Below, piece by piece: positions 6,576-14,271 of a stretch of 24,102 bases of DNA; position 1 is the first letter of the stretch; each line of letters starts with the position of its first letter. The notes beneath the pieces are model-generated. The model made no database searches, was not told the origin of the DNA, and worked only from the letters and a program-made list of their open reading frames with translations. This DNA comes from JAIVGV01 sp035295985. Lineage in GTDB: Bacteria > Acidobacteriota > Blastocatellia > Pyrinomonadales > Pyrinomonadaceae. The stretch covers positions 1 through 24,102 of the forward strand of contig DATHBT010000241.1 in assembly GCA_035295985.1 (NCBI GenBank), written 5' to 3'. The position numbers and the translations under genes are program-made.

Positions 6576-9482
6576 TCACCCGCCCGCGGCCCTTCTCAAC
6601 TGCTCCTCGATCTCGCGCACGTCGCCGTCACGCTTGCGGTACTCCCTGCGCCCCACGATCTCCTTCGCGTGCGCGAAACACTCCCCGGCCTTCTCGATAT
6701 GGCCTTGCGCCAAATGCACCCGCGCGGATGCCAGGAGGCAGTCGGCTTCGTGCAACTCCATCCGGTATTTCCTGTCCGACGTGCGGGTGGCGATGTCGCA
6801 TGCCTCGCTCAGGTGCGCGTGCGCCCGGTCGAATGACCCGTCAACTAGGTGCCACTGCGCCAGCGCCGTCAGCCCGCGCGGCAGGTGAACCACGCGCCCC
6901 GCGTGCCGCAGGTAGGTCATCGCGCGATCAAGTGATTTTTTAGCCCCGGCGAATCTCGCGTCGTCGCGGCTGACGGACTTCGCCAACAGCGCCCGCCCGT
7001 GCAGCAGGTGGCTCAGGGCCACGTCGATCAGGTTGAACTTCTCCGGCTTAAACCTCTGCGCTTTCAGACTCGCCCCGATGATTTCCAGCGCCTCGTCGTA
7101 CCTCCCCAGGTGGAGCAGCATGTCGCAGTAGCGGTGGCCCATCGGGTTGTGGAACACGTTCTCGGACGGCGGGGCGGCTTTTTTAATCTCTTCGGCTTCG
7201 AGGAAACACGTCTTCGCTTCGTCCCACTCCGCCCTGTGACTGTACACGTCGCCTTTGGTGTTGAGTGCGCTCACGAGCTTGTTGGCGTCTGAACTGTCCC
7301 GCGCGAATCGGACGCCCTGCTCGCTGTACCTGAGCGCCTCGGAGAGATCGCCGAGAACAAGGTGGATGCCGGCAAGCGTGTCGGCGTCAATCGAAGCGTA
7401 CTTGGAAGCCTCTCGCCTGCCTTCCGTGTCCCTAGCCTTCTCCGCGGCCTCGCTGTCGCCCGCGAGGGCCTTCTTCATCGGCCTGATGGCTTCCTTCAGC
7501 CTGCCGACCATCCAGAGTCGGTATCCGGCCTGACCGAACAGCAGGGCGTTGTGCGGGTATTCGAGCTTGGTGTCCGGCTCCTCCTCCCAGCCGTTGGGGA
7601 AGAAGCAGCGCAGCGCGTCGAGATCGGCGCTGACCGATCCGACGAGCTTGTTCGCGCTGGAAAAACGCTGGCCCTCCTGAATCCGCACGTAGTACACGTT
7701 CAAAGCCCCGCGGTGGTAATCGTAGCCGGCGTGGCAGCCGTGGATCACAGCCGCGTAGAGCGGGGCCAACTCGTCCACCGTCCGGGGCGACGCCTCCTCG
7801 CCCGCCGTCTTGCGCCTCCTCCTGAACTCGTCGTCGAGTTGTCTGAGATGGTAGAAGAGACGCCTGTTTCCTTCGCGCCAAGCGTCGGGGCATTCGGACT
7901 TGAGCCGCTGCCCGAAGTGTTCGCGCACGAGCGGGTGCGCGTCGATCACGCCGGGCTGCTCGGGGTTCACCTCGGCCAGGAGCTTGGCGCGTCGCAGCTT
8001 GGCGAGCAACTGTTCGAACCTGTCCTCGCTCAGGTCGGCGAGCTTGTCCGTCAGGCAGGGGACAGGCCCCCTATAGCCGGGGATGCCGGTCGCTTTCCGC
8101 ACCGCGTCGAAGGATGCGCGGTCGGCGGGCCGGTTGAAGAGGCCGACGATGCTCAGGATGTCGATCAGCTCCGGCTCGTTGGCGAACCATTCCGCGTAAG
8201 CGTCCATGACCCGTTTCGCATGGTCGCCGTGTCGCATGTCGGCCTCCAGTGCCCGCACCTCTTTGCGGCGCGCAACGTCTCCGCCGCGGGCGTCGCTGAG
8301 GTAGCAGCCGAGGAGTGTCAGCGCGAGCGGGTGACCGCCGAACTCGCCGGACGCCTCCTCCAACTCCTCATCCCTGCCCTTCACACCCAGCTTGCGGAGC
8401 AGTTGAGCGCCGGCCCCGCGCGGGAGGTGTTCGAGATCGACGTGGACGTGGGTGCTCCCTTCGAAAGATTCGAGGTTGGCGACGGGGAAGCGCGTGGTGA
8501 TGACGCACAGGCCGCGGTTGCGCGCGGCGAGGCAGGGCAGGAACGCTTGCAGCGCCTGATCCTTGAGGCGGCCTTCGCTAGGGCCGGGCGGGTGTTGCAG
8601 CGGCTCCAAACCGTCGAGCACGAGCAGCGCGCGCTCGTCGCCGACGAGCTTGGCGAGCCGCTCGCCCTTCTCCCAGGGCGAACCCTTGCTCGGGTTGGGG
8701 TCGCCGAACCGTTCGAGCGCCCACTCAACGAACTGGGCGGCGGAGATGAGGCCGCCCGCCCTGCCCGGATCGTAGAACGACCAGCCGTAGACGCGCGCCG
8801 CGCCGCGGTATTTGTCGCCCGCCATCAGCGCCAGCCAGCGGTTGACGAGCGCCGACTTGCCGACGCCGCCCCAGGCGACGAGGCTGACGATGTGCGTCTT
8901 GGGATCTTCCCAGGCGGCGTCGAGTTGCGCTAGCTGTTCGTCGCGGCCGAACAGATCGGGGCCGGTGATGGGCAGACGGCAGGTGGAGAACTTCATCTCG
9001 TCGTCCCCGTGCCCTTGCCCGGACGCGTTCGCGACGGCGACGCTTGCCAGCTTCGCCAGCTCCTCGCGGTCCCGGAAGAAGCTGACCGTGTAGTTCGCGC
9101 TCAACTCGTCGCGCAGGAGTTTGAGCTTTTCCGCGCCCGCGCCCTGTTCCATCTGCGGGCGCGGCCACGGCGCGTTCTCGTCAAGCAGGAAGATCAGACA
9201 GCGGATGCCTTTGCTGACGGCGTGCCGGTACTCAAGCTCGGTGATCGACTTCTGCTCCGGGTTGTAGCTGCCGGGCACGAAGCCGTAACGCCACGCGAAG
9301 ATGCCGACGTAGATGTCGCACCTCTCGACATCCGCGAGGCACTTGTCGAGCGGCCGCTGATCCGCCGCGACGTAGTCTTCCATCGCGATGACCTCGTGCC
9401 GCCCCGAGCGCAAAATCTGGGCGACCGCCTCGCGACACTCTTTCAGATCACTGTAGGTTGAGGAGATGTAGATTCTAGCCAC
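6576..9482 (-). CDS. DUF4062 - STAND (NB-ARC-like) ATPase - TPR protein, possible defence or signalling sensor
   Basis: 968 aa, the only - strand gene. Residues 1-~100 are DUF4062, opening ARIYISSTYSDLKECR and containing CDIYVGIFAWRYGFVP; this fold is TIR-like. Residues ~170-525 are a STAND ATPase: P-loop GGVGKS 205-210, Walker B ALLVLD 285-290, TTR 329-331, the GxP-type motif GHPLAL 383-388, and a winged-helix-like segment ending HPLVREHFG. Residues ~560-960 form a long TPR array (ALRYSEQG, YSHRAEWDEAKTCF, LHLGRYDEAL). The GTG at 9482 is preferred because GGAGG lies 7 nt upstream and DUF4062 begins at once. STAND proteins with N-terminal effectors and C-terminal repeats include antiphage sensors, but other signalling roles are possible. 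GC looks lower than in neighbours, suggesting acquisition. Confidence 0.9.
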   Translation of the reverse strand: MARIYISSTYSDLKECREAVAQILRSGRHEVIAMEDYVAADQRPLDKCLADVERCDIYVGIFAWRYGFVPGSYNPEQKSITELEYRHAVSKGIRCLIFLLDENAPWPRPQMEQGAGAEKLKLLRDELSANYTVSFFRDREELAKLASVAVANASGQGHGDDEMKFSTCRLPITGPDLFGRDEQLAQLDAAWEDPKTHIVSLVAWGGVGKSALVNRWLALMAGDKYRGAARVYGWSFYDPGRAGGLISAAQFVEWALERFGDPNPSKGSPWEKGERLAKLVGDERALLVLDGLEPLQHPPGPSEGRLKDQALQAFLPCLAARNRGLCVITTRFPVANLESFEGSTHVHVDLEHLPRGAGAQLLRKLGVKGRDEELEEASGEFGGHPLALTLLGCYLSDARGGDVARRKEVRALEADMRHGDHAKRVMDAYAEWFANEPELIDILSIVGLFNRPADRASFDAVRKATGIPGYRGPVPCLTDKLADLSEDRFEQLLAKLRRAKLLAEVNPEQPGVIDAHPLVREHFGQRLKSECPDAWREGNRRLFYHLRQLDDEFRRRRKTAGEEASPRTVDELAPLYAAVIHGCHAGYDYHRGALNVYYVRIQEGQRFSSANKLVGSVSADLDALRCFFPNGWEEEPDTKLEYPHNALLFGQAGYRLWMVGRLKEAIRPMKKALAGDSEAAEKARDTEGRREASKYASIDADTLAGIHLVLGDLSEALRYSEQGVRFARDSSDANKLVSALNTKGDVYSHRAEWDEAKTCFLEAEEIKKAAPPSENVFHNPMGHRYCDMLLHLGRYDEALEIIGASLKAQRFKPEKFNLIDVALSHLLHGRALLAKSVSRDDARFAGAKKSLDRAMTYLRHAGRVVHLPRGLTALAQWHLVDGSFDRAHAHLSEACDIATRTSDRKYRMELHEADCLLASARVHLAQGHIEKAGECFAHAKEIVGRREYRKRDGDVREIEEQLRRAAGG

Positions 9483-9489
9483 GGCGCGG

Positions 9490-9494
9490 CCTCC
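9490..9494 (-). promoter_or_regulatory. Strong Shine-Dalgarno site deciding the GTG start of the STAND gene
   Basis: On the - strand GGAGG lies 7 nt before the GTG at 9482. Upstream in-frame ATG codons such as 9647 would add a basic, low-complexity leader with no family match. Confidence 0.75.
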
Positions 9495-9554
9495 GTTCGG
9501 ATGAGGTTGGCGGCAAAGCGGCACGGGCCGCGCCCGCAGGGCAATCGCGCGTAG

Positions 9555-9583
9555 AGCATAGCCTTTTGCGCGGCGGGCCGAAA
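9555..9583 (-). promoter_or_regulatory. Candidate promoter for the STAND ATPase gene
   Basis: Read on the - strand, TTTCGG (9578-9583) and TATGCT (9555-9560) are 17 nt apart and lie ~70 nt upstream of the GTG start. A divergent candidate for the next + gene is TTGGTC at 9637-9642 with TTAATT at 9660-9665, 17 nt apart but weaker. Apart from these, the ~280-nt divergent gap (9483-9761) shows no gene. Confidence 0.3.
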
Positions 9584-9761
9584 GTGAAACTTGTGAGTGA
9601 GCGCGGGGCCTGCGGTCGCGGCGCGGCCGTCGTCGCTTGGTCGGCATCGGCGCGGCGTGTTAATTTCCCACCTTTCGCGCACCCGCCGCGGCGCGGCCTG
9701 TCTGTGCGTGATCGTCGGAACCGCGCGCTCGACGCGCGGGCCTGTCCTGTCGTTTAGCAAG

Positions 9762-10697
9762 ATGAACAAAGCAGTCGGCGAAGGCGTGATGTCGGAGGCC
9801 GGGCAAAATTTGAAGGAGCAGGTGCGCGCCTTCTGGCAGTCGCACCCGTGCGGGACGAAGTTCGCGGAGGGCGTCGAGGGGGGCTCGCCGGAGTTCTTCC
9901 GGCGCGTCGAGGAGTTCCGTTACGCGAAGGAGGGGCACATCCTTGAGGCGGCGGACTTCGCGGGCGCGCGCGGGCTGAAGGTTCTGGAGATCGGCTGCGG
10001 GCTGGGGACGGACGGCGTGCAGTTCGCGAAGGCGGGGGCGGACTATACGGGAGTCGATCTGACGGAGGCGGCCGTGGAGCTTGCGCGGCGCAACTTCGGG
10101 TGGCGCGACCTTGCGGGCGAGTTCCGCACGGCCGACGCGGAGAATCTCGACTTCGCGGATAACACTTTCGATCTAGTCTATTCGCACGGCGTGCTGCACC
10201 ACACGCCGGACACTGCGCGCGCCGTCGGCGAGGTGCATCGCGTTTTGAAACCGGGCGGCCGGGCGGTCGTGATGCTCTACCACCGCAACTCGCTCAACTA
10301 CCGGGTCAACATCGGGCTGCTCCGCCGCGCGGGCGCGCACCTGCTGCGGACGGACGCGGGCGTCCGGCTCGCCCACCGCCTCACGGGCGAGCCAATCGAG
10401 TTGTTGGAAGAGCACGCCGCGCGCGTGCGAAAGGACGCACGTTCATACTTCTCGCCCTCGGAGTTCCTCAGCCAGAACACGGACGGCCCCGGCAACCCGC
10501 TCGCGCGCGTCTATTCGCGCGAGGAGGCGCGGCGGCTCTTCAAAGACTTCGCCGAGGTGGAGACGGCCGTCCACTTCCTCAATAAACGCTGGCTGCCCGT
10601 CGTCGGCCCGCTTCTCCCGCACGGCGTCGAAGCACGACTCGCCGCGCGCTGGGGCTGGCACCTGTGGATTTACGCGAAGAAAGCTATTAGCGGTTAG
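9762..10697 (+). CDS. Class I SAM-dependent methyltransferase (type 11)
   Basis: 311 aa from the ATG at 9762. The SAM-binding glycine loop VLEIGCGLGTDG is at about 74-85, followed by TGVDLT with the acidic ribose-contact position, and the post-core motif SHGVLHHTPD at ~141-150 with LKPGGR. It probably transfers a methyl group from S-adenosylmethionine to a sugar or glycan intermediate, judging from its neighbours; the acceptor is not visible. A second start at 9789 (MSEAGQNLKEQV) is equally possible, with AAGG 4 nt upstream. The in-frame extension to 9597 reads through promoter-like DNA and is rejected. The last residues (AISG) and the stop are encoded inside the heptamer repeat starting at 10683. 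Confidence 0.88.
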   Translation: MNKAVGEGVMSEAGQNLKEQVRAFWQSHPCGTKFAEGVEGGSPEFFRRVEEFRYAKEGHILEAADFAGARGLKVLEIGCGLGTDGVQFAKAGADYTGVDLTEAAVELARRNFGWRDLAGEFRTADAENLDFADNTFDLVYSHGVLHHTPDTARAVGEVHRVLKPGGRAVVMLYHRNSLNYRVNIGLLRRAGAHLLRTDAGVRLAHRLTGEPIELLEEHAARVRKDARSYFSPSEFLSQNTDGPGNPLARVYSREEARRLFKDFAEVETAVHFLNKRWLPVVGPLLPHGVEARLAARWGWHLWIYAKKAISG

Positions 10698-10879
10698 CTG
10701 TTAGCTTTTAGCCGGAAGGCAGTCCGTCGTCCGTGGTCAGTTGCCCGCTGCACATGCTGCGCGGCCGGGCCGCCCGCGGTTCGGGATTCAAGCCAGGCAA
10801 GCTCGAACAACTGGCAACGGACGACGGACAACGGACACTTAATTAAAGCTAACAGCTAACAGCTAATTGCTAACAGCTT
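10683..10879 (+). repeat. Nested inverted heptamer arrays (TTAGCTG outside, ACGGACA inside)
   Basis: Outer left arm 10683-10713 reads GCTATTA, GCGGTTA, GCTGTTA, GCTTTTA, GCC. Outer right arm 10848-10879 reads GCTAACA, GCTAACA, GCTAATT, GCTAACA, GCTT, its inverted counterpart. Inside, 10722-10745 (GTCCGTC, GTCCGTG, GTCAGTT, GCC) pairs with 10813-10836 at 21 of 24 positions, a second heptamer family. The centre holds a GC palindrome (GCGGCCGGGCCGC, 10761-10773). The element runs from inside the methyltransferase 3' end (stop 10695-10697) to 4 nt before the ATG of the epimerase gene. Confidence 0.88.
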
Positions 10880-10883
10880 CCAA

Positions 10884-11852
10884 ATGACCCATCGGAACAT
10901 TCTCGTCACGGGCGGGGCGGGCTTCATCGGCTCGCACCTCGTCGATCGCCTGCTCGCCGAAGGGCGCTGGCGCGTGACGGTCGTTGACGATTTTAACGAC
11001 TTCTACGACCCCGCGTTGAAGCGCGCGAACGTCGCGGGGCATTCGGGGCGGGACGACTACCGTCTGGCGGAGGCCGACGTCCGCGACCGCGGCGCGCTGG
11101 CGCGCGTGTTCGGCGAGGCGGACTTCGACTGCGTCGTGCACCTGGCGGCGCGCGCGGGCGTGCGCCCTTCTCTGAGCGAGCCGCTGCTCTACACGGAGAC
11201 GAACGTGACGGGCACGCTCAACCTGCTGGAACTCGCGCGCGAGCACAACGTCAGGCAGTTCGTCTTCGGCTCCTCTTCGTCCGTTTACGGCAGCAACGCC
11301 AAGGTTCCGTTCTCAGAGGACGATCCCGTCCGCCAGCCGATCAGCCCCTACGCCGCGACGAAGGCCGCGGGCGAGCTTTTGTGCCACACCTACGCACACC
11401 TCTACGGGGTGCGCTGCGTGGCGCTGCGCCTCTTCACCGTGTACGGCGCGCGCCAGCGGCCCGACCTCGCCATACGCAAGTTCGCCAGGCTGATCTCCGA
11501 GGGCAAGCCCATCCCCGTCTTCGGCGACGGCACGACGCGGCGCGACTACACCTACGTGGACGACATCGTCGCCGGCGTGCGCGCGGCCATAGACTACGAG
11601 GCGACGATGTACGAGGCCGTCAACCTCGGCGAGTCGCGCACGGTCGAGCTGCGCGAGCTGATCTCGCTGCTCGAAAAAGAGCTGGGGCGCGAGGCGACAA
11701 TCGACCGCCAGCCGCCGCAGCCCGGCGACGTGCCGCAGACCTACGCCGACATCTCGAAGGCCCGCCGCCTGCTCGGCTACGACCCGCAGACGCAGATCGA
11801 AGACGGCATCCGCAAATTCGTCTCGTGGTTCAGGAGGGAAGGCGCGAGCTGA
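10884..11852 (+). CDS. NAD-dependent sugar epimerase, UDP-glucuronate 4-epimerase-like
   Basis: 322 aa extended short-chain dehydrogenase/reductase. The NAD-binding motif GGAGFIGS is at residues 10-17, the catalytic region has S131-S133 followed by VYG, and YAATK gives Tyr156 and Lys160. LRLFTVYGARQRPDLAI (181-197) is the pattern typical of UDP-glucuronate 4-epimerases, which convert UDP-glucuronate to UDP-galacturonate; a UDP-glucose 4-epimerase or dehydratase is less likely but possible. It would supply a uronic acid donor, consistent with amidotransferases nearby. The start is fixed by the Rossmann strand and has no Shine-Dalgarno sequence; a repeat arm ends 4 nt before it. Confidence 0.88.
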   Translation: MTHRNILVTGGAGFIGSHLVDRLLAEGRWRVTVVDDFNDFYDPALKRANVAGHSGRDDYRLAEADVRDRGALARVFGEADFDCVVHLAARAGVRPSLSEPLLYTETNVTGTLNLLELAREHNVRQFVFGSSSSVYGSNAKVPFSEDDPVRQPISPYAATKAAGELLCHTYAHLYGVRCVALRLFTVYGARQRPDLAIRKFARLISEGKPIPVFGDGTTRRDYTYVDDIVAGVRAAIDYEATMYEAVNLGESRTVELRELISLLEKELGREATIDRQPPQPGDVPQTYADISKARRLLGYDPQTQIEDGIRKFVSWFRREGAS

Positions 11853-11883
11853 AGCCCCGGCTTGAACGGACACTCGGTTGAGT

Positions 11884-11996
11884 TCGCCGCGGAGACGCAG
11901 AGAACACAGAGGCGGCGCGGAGAAGATTAAAGACTGAGGGTCGCCGGTTCTTTTCTTCTCCGCGCGATCCCTGCGCCCCCTGGGTCTTTGCGGTGA
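11884..11996 (+). repeat. Imperfect inverted repeat, GCAGAGA-type
   Basis: The inner arms GCGCGGAGAAGA (11915-11926) and TCTTCTCCGCGC (11954-11965) pair perfectly around a 27-nt loop. Outer parts (CGCCGCGGAGACGCAGAG versus the reverse complement of CTGGGTCTTTGCGGTG) match more loosely. It occupies most of the gap between the epimerase and the second methyltransferase. It is not a clean heptamer array. Confidence 0.65.
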
Positions 11997-12047
11997 GTCT
12001 GAGTCTCGCCGTCACTCAACGGGGTGGCATTCGCGCCCGCATTGCTG

Positions 12048-13169
12048 ATGAAAGATGGCCTGCTTCAACTTCTGGCGTGCCCCGCGTGCGGGGGCGACGT
12101 GCGCCTCGCGTCGGTCGCGCAGAAGGACGAGTCGCGCGGCTGGGTGGAGATCGTCGAAGGCGAGCTGGCGTGCGCGGGCTGCGCGCGGAAGTTTCAGATC
12201 AGGCGGGGCGTGCCGCGGTTCGCCGCCGCGGGCGAGATCGGGGAGGAGAAGGCCGCGACCGCCGAGAACTTCGGCTGGCAGTGGCAGCATTTCACGCACG
12301 AGGACGAGCATTACGCCGAACAGTTCCTGGGGTGGATTGCGCCGGTCGAGCCGGAATTTTTCCGCGGCAAGCTCGTTTTGGAAGGCGGGTGCGGCAAGGG
12401 GCGTCACACGCGGCTCGCGGCCGGGTGGGGCGCGCGCGAGGTGGTCGGCGTCGATCTGTCGGCGGCGGTCGAGACGGCCCACGCGGCCACGCGCGATCTC
12501 GCGAACGCGCACATCGTCCAGGCCGACATCTACAACCTGCCGTTCAAGCGCGCTCTCTTCGACTACGCCTTCTCCGTCGGCGTCCTGCACCACCTGCCCG
12601 ACCCGCGCGCCGGGTTCGTCGCACTCTCAAAGCACGTGCGGCCGGGCGGTCATCTTTCGGCGTGGGTGTACGGCGCGGAGAACAACGAATGGATCACGCG
12701 CTTCGTCTCCCCCCTGCGTGAGCGTCTGACATCGCGCATCAGCCGGCCCGCGCTGCTGCACCTGTCCAAAATACCGACGGCCGCCCTGTTCGCCGCGACG
12801 AAGCTCGTGTACGGCCCGCTCAACCGCCGTCAGCCTACGCGGGCGGTCGCGCGCCGTTTGTTCTACAATGACTACCTCGCCTCGCTCGCACGCTTCGGCT
12901 GGCGCGAGCAGCACACGATAGTCTTCGATCACCTCGTCGCGCCCACCTCGCACTACATCCCGCGCGAGGAGTTCGAGAACTGGTGGCGTGAGATCGGGGC
13001 GGAAGAGGTCACGACCGGCTGGCACAACAACAACAGTTGGCGCGGCCTGGGCCGCGTCGGCGCGGACGGCCGCGGGCGTTCGGCTCGAACGGAACCGAGC
13101 GGTCACGCCGGCGCGGCGGACGTTACCGCGCGGCCCGCGGCCGTTGCGGCGCGCGGAGAAGAGCGATGA
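12048..13169 (+). CDS. SAM-dependent methyltransferase with N-terminal Trm112-like zinc ribbon
   Basis: 373 aa. Residues 1-58 form a four-cysteine, Trm112-like zinc ribbon: LLQLLACPAC with Cys11 and Cys14, then CAGC with Cys42 and Cys45. The catalytic domain follows with EGGCGKG (112-118), VVGVDLS and FSVGVLHHLPDP. It likely methylates a glycan or lipid-linked intermediate; the acceptor is unknown. The ~40-residue tail is rich in Arg, Ala and Gly and appears disordered. The ATG at 12048 places the zinc ribbon at the N-terminus as usual; a GTG at 12024 adds eight residues and cannot be excluded. Its stop overlaps the next start (ATGA at 13166), so the two genes are probably translationally coupled. 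Confidence 0.87.
   Translation: MKDGLLQLLACPACGGDVRLASVAQKDESRGWVEIVEGELACAGCARKFQIRRGVPRFAAAGEIGEEKAATAENFGWQWQHFTHEDEHYAEQFLGWIAPVEPEFFRGKLVLEGGCGKGRHTRLAAGWGAREVVGVDLSAAVETAHAATRDLANAHIVQADIYNLPFKRALFDYAFSVGVLHHLPDPRAGFVALSKHVRPGGHLSAWVYGAENNEWITRFVSPLRERLTSRISRPALLHLSKIPTAALFAATKLVYGPLNRRQPTRAVARRLFYNDYLASLARFGWREQHTIVFDHLVAPTSHYIPREEFENWWREIGAEEVTTGWHNNNSWRGLGRVGADGRGRSARTEPSGHAGAADVTARPAAVAARGEER
13155..13159 (+). promoter_or_regulatory. Shine-Dalgarno site for the GT2 gene inside the methyltransferase 3' end
   Basis: GGAGA lies 6 nt before the ATG at 13166 and supports this start over the longer frame from 13037, which would read through the methyltransferase tail. Confidence 0.6.
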
Positions 13170-14194
13170 GAGTTTTCGAGGAAGAGGACACTTTGAAGCG
13201 GCCCGTGCCGGGCGCGCTGAGGGCGGACGGCGACGGGAGCGCGCGGCCGGACATCTCCGTCTTCCTGCCGGTCTTCAACGAGGAGCCGAACCTGCCCCCG
13301 CTCCACCAGAAGATGCGGGCCGCGCTCGCCGAGCTTGGCCTCGCGGCCGAGGTCATCTACGTTGACGACGGCTCGTCGGACGGGAGCCTCGCGGTGCTTC
13401 GCGAGATCGCGGCGGAAGACCCGCGCGTGCGCGTGATTTCGTTGCGCCGCAACTACGGTCAGACGGCCGCGATGAGCGCGGGGATAGACGCCGCGCGGGG
13501 CCGCGTCCTCGTCCCTATGGACGCAGACCTCCAGAACGACCCGGCCGACATCCGGCGGCTCCTCGCAAAGTTAGACGAAGGCTTCGACGTGGTCTCGGGC
13601 TGGCGCAAGAACCGGCAGGACAAGGCCGTCACGCGCAAAATCCCTTCGATGATCGCCAACCGCATCATCTCCTGGATCGGCGGCGTGCCGCTGCACGACT
13701 ACGGCTGCTCGCTCAAAGCCTACCGCCGCGACGTGCTCAAGGACGTGAAGTTGTACGGCGAGATGCACCGCTTCATTCCGATCTACGCGAGTTGGGCCGG
13801 CGCGCGCGTGACGGAGATTCCGGTCGAGCACCACGCGCGGACGATGGGCAAGTCGAAGTACGGCCTGTCGCGCACGCTGAAGGTGGTTTACGATCTCGTC
13901 ACGATCAAGTTCATGGCCTCCTACCAGACGAAGCCGATCTACGTCTTCGGCTCGTTCGGCCTGCTGGCCTTCCTCGTCTCGGCGTTCGCGGGGCTGCTCG
14001 CGATCTACTGGAAACTGATCGGCCGGGCGGACTTCGTGCAGACGCCGCTGCCCGTCGTCGCCATCGTCATGTTCGCCGTCGGCGTCCAGTTCTTCCTGAT
14101 GGGCCTGCTGGCCGAGATGCTGGTGAGGACTTACCACGAGTCGCAGTCGAAGCCGATCTACGCGGTAAGGGAGAGGATAGGGTTCAACGAGTGA
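13166..14194 (+). CDS. Membrane GT2 glycosyltransferase, polyprenyl-phosphate type (DPMS/ArnC/GtrB-like)
   Basis: 342 aa. A GT-A domain carries SVFLPVFNEEPN (31-42), DDGSSDGS (67-74) and the metal-binding DADLQNDP (119-126); MGKSKYGLSRTLK (228-240) is typical of enzymes that move a sugar onto polyprenyl phosphate. Two membrane segments follow (~258-282 and ~294-318), anchoring the enzyme in the inner membrane. It probably makes a polyprenyl-phosphate sugar used for glycan modification, as in ArnC or GtrB, or adds a sugar to a lipid-linked glycan. It overlaps the upstream methyltransferase by 4 nt. The final Glu codon and stop are the first bases of the next heptamer array. Confidence 0.88.
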   Translation: MRVFEEEDTLKRPVPGALRADGDGSARPDISVFLPVFNEEPNLPPLHQKMRAALAELGLAAEVIYVDDGSSDGSLAVLREIAAEDPRVRVISLRRNYGQTAAMSAGIDAARGRVLVPMDADLQNDPADIRRLLAKLDEGFDVVSGWRKNRQDKAVTRKIPSMIANRIISWIGGVPLHDYGCSLKAYRRDVLKDVKLYGEMHRFIPIYASWAGARVTEIPVEHHARTMGKSKYGLSRTLKVVYDLVTIKFMASYQTKPIYVFGSFGLLAFLVSAFAGLLAIYWKLIGRADFVQTPLPVVAIVMFAVGVQFFLMGLLAEMLVRTYHESQSKPIYAVRERIGFNE

Positions 14195-14265
14195 TGAGTG
14201 ACGAGTGATGAGTAATGAGTTAAAAAAACTTCTTACCCGTCACTCATCACCCATCACTCGCCACT
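14189..14265 (+). repeat. Inverted heptamer array, GAGTGAT family, upstream of second asnB-like gene
   Basis: Left arm 14189-14220 reads GAGTGAT, GAGTGAC, GAGTGAT, GAGTAAT, GAGT. Right arm 14235-14265 is the inverse array (on the opposite strand GAGTGAT, GGGTGAT, GAGTGAC, GGGT); about 21 of 25 positions of the core pair. The loop is short and A/T-rich. The stop of the GT2 gene (14192-14194) is inside the left arm and the right arm ends 6 nt before the ATG at 14272. Confidence 0.9.
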
Positions 14266-14271
14266 TGAGGC

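Noticed and set aside
7362..8933. 523-aa + strand frame opposite the STAND ATPase gene
   Set aside because: Shadow of the DUF4062-STAND-TPR coding sequence, which has clear motifs and a ribosome binding site.
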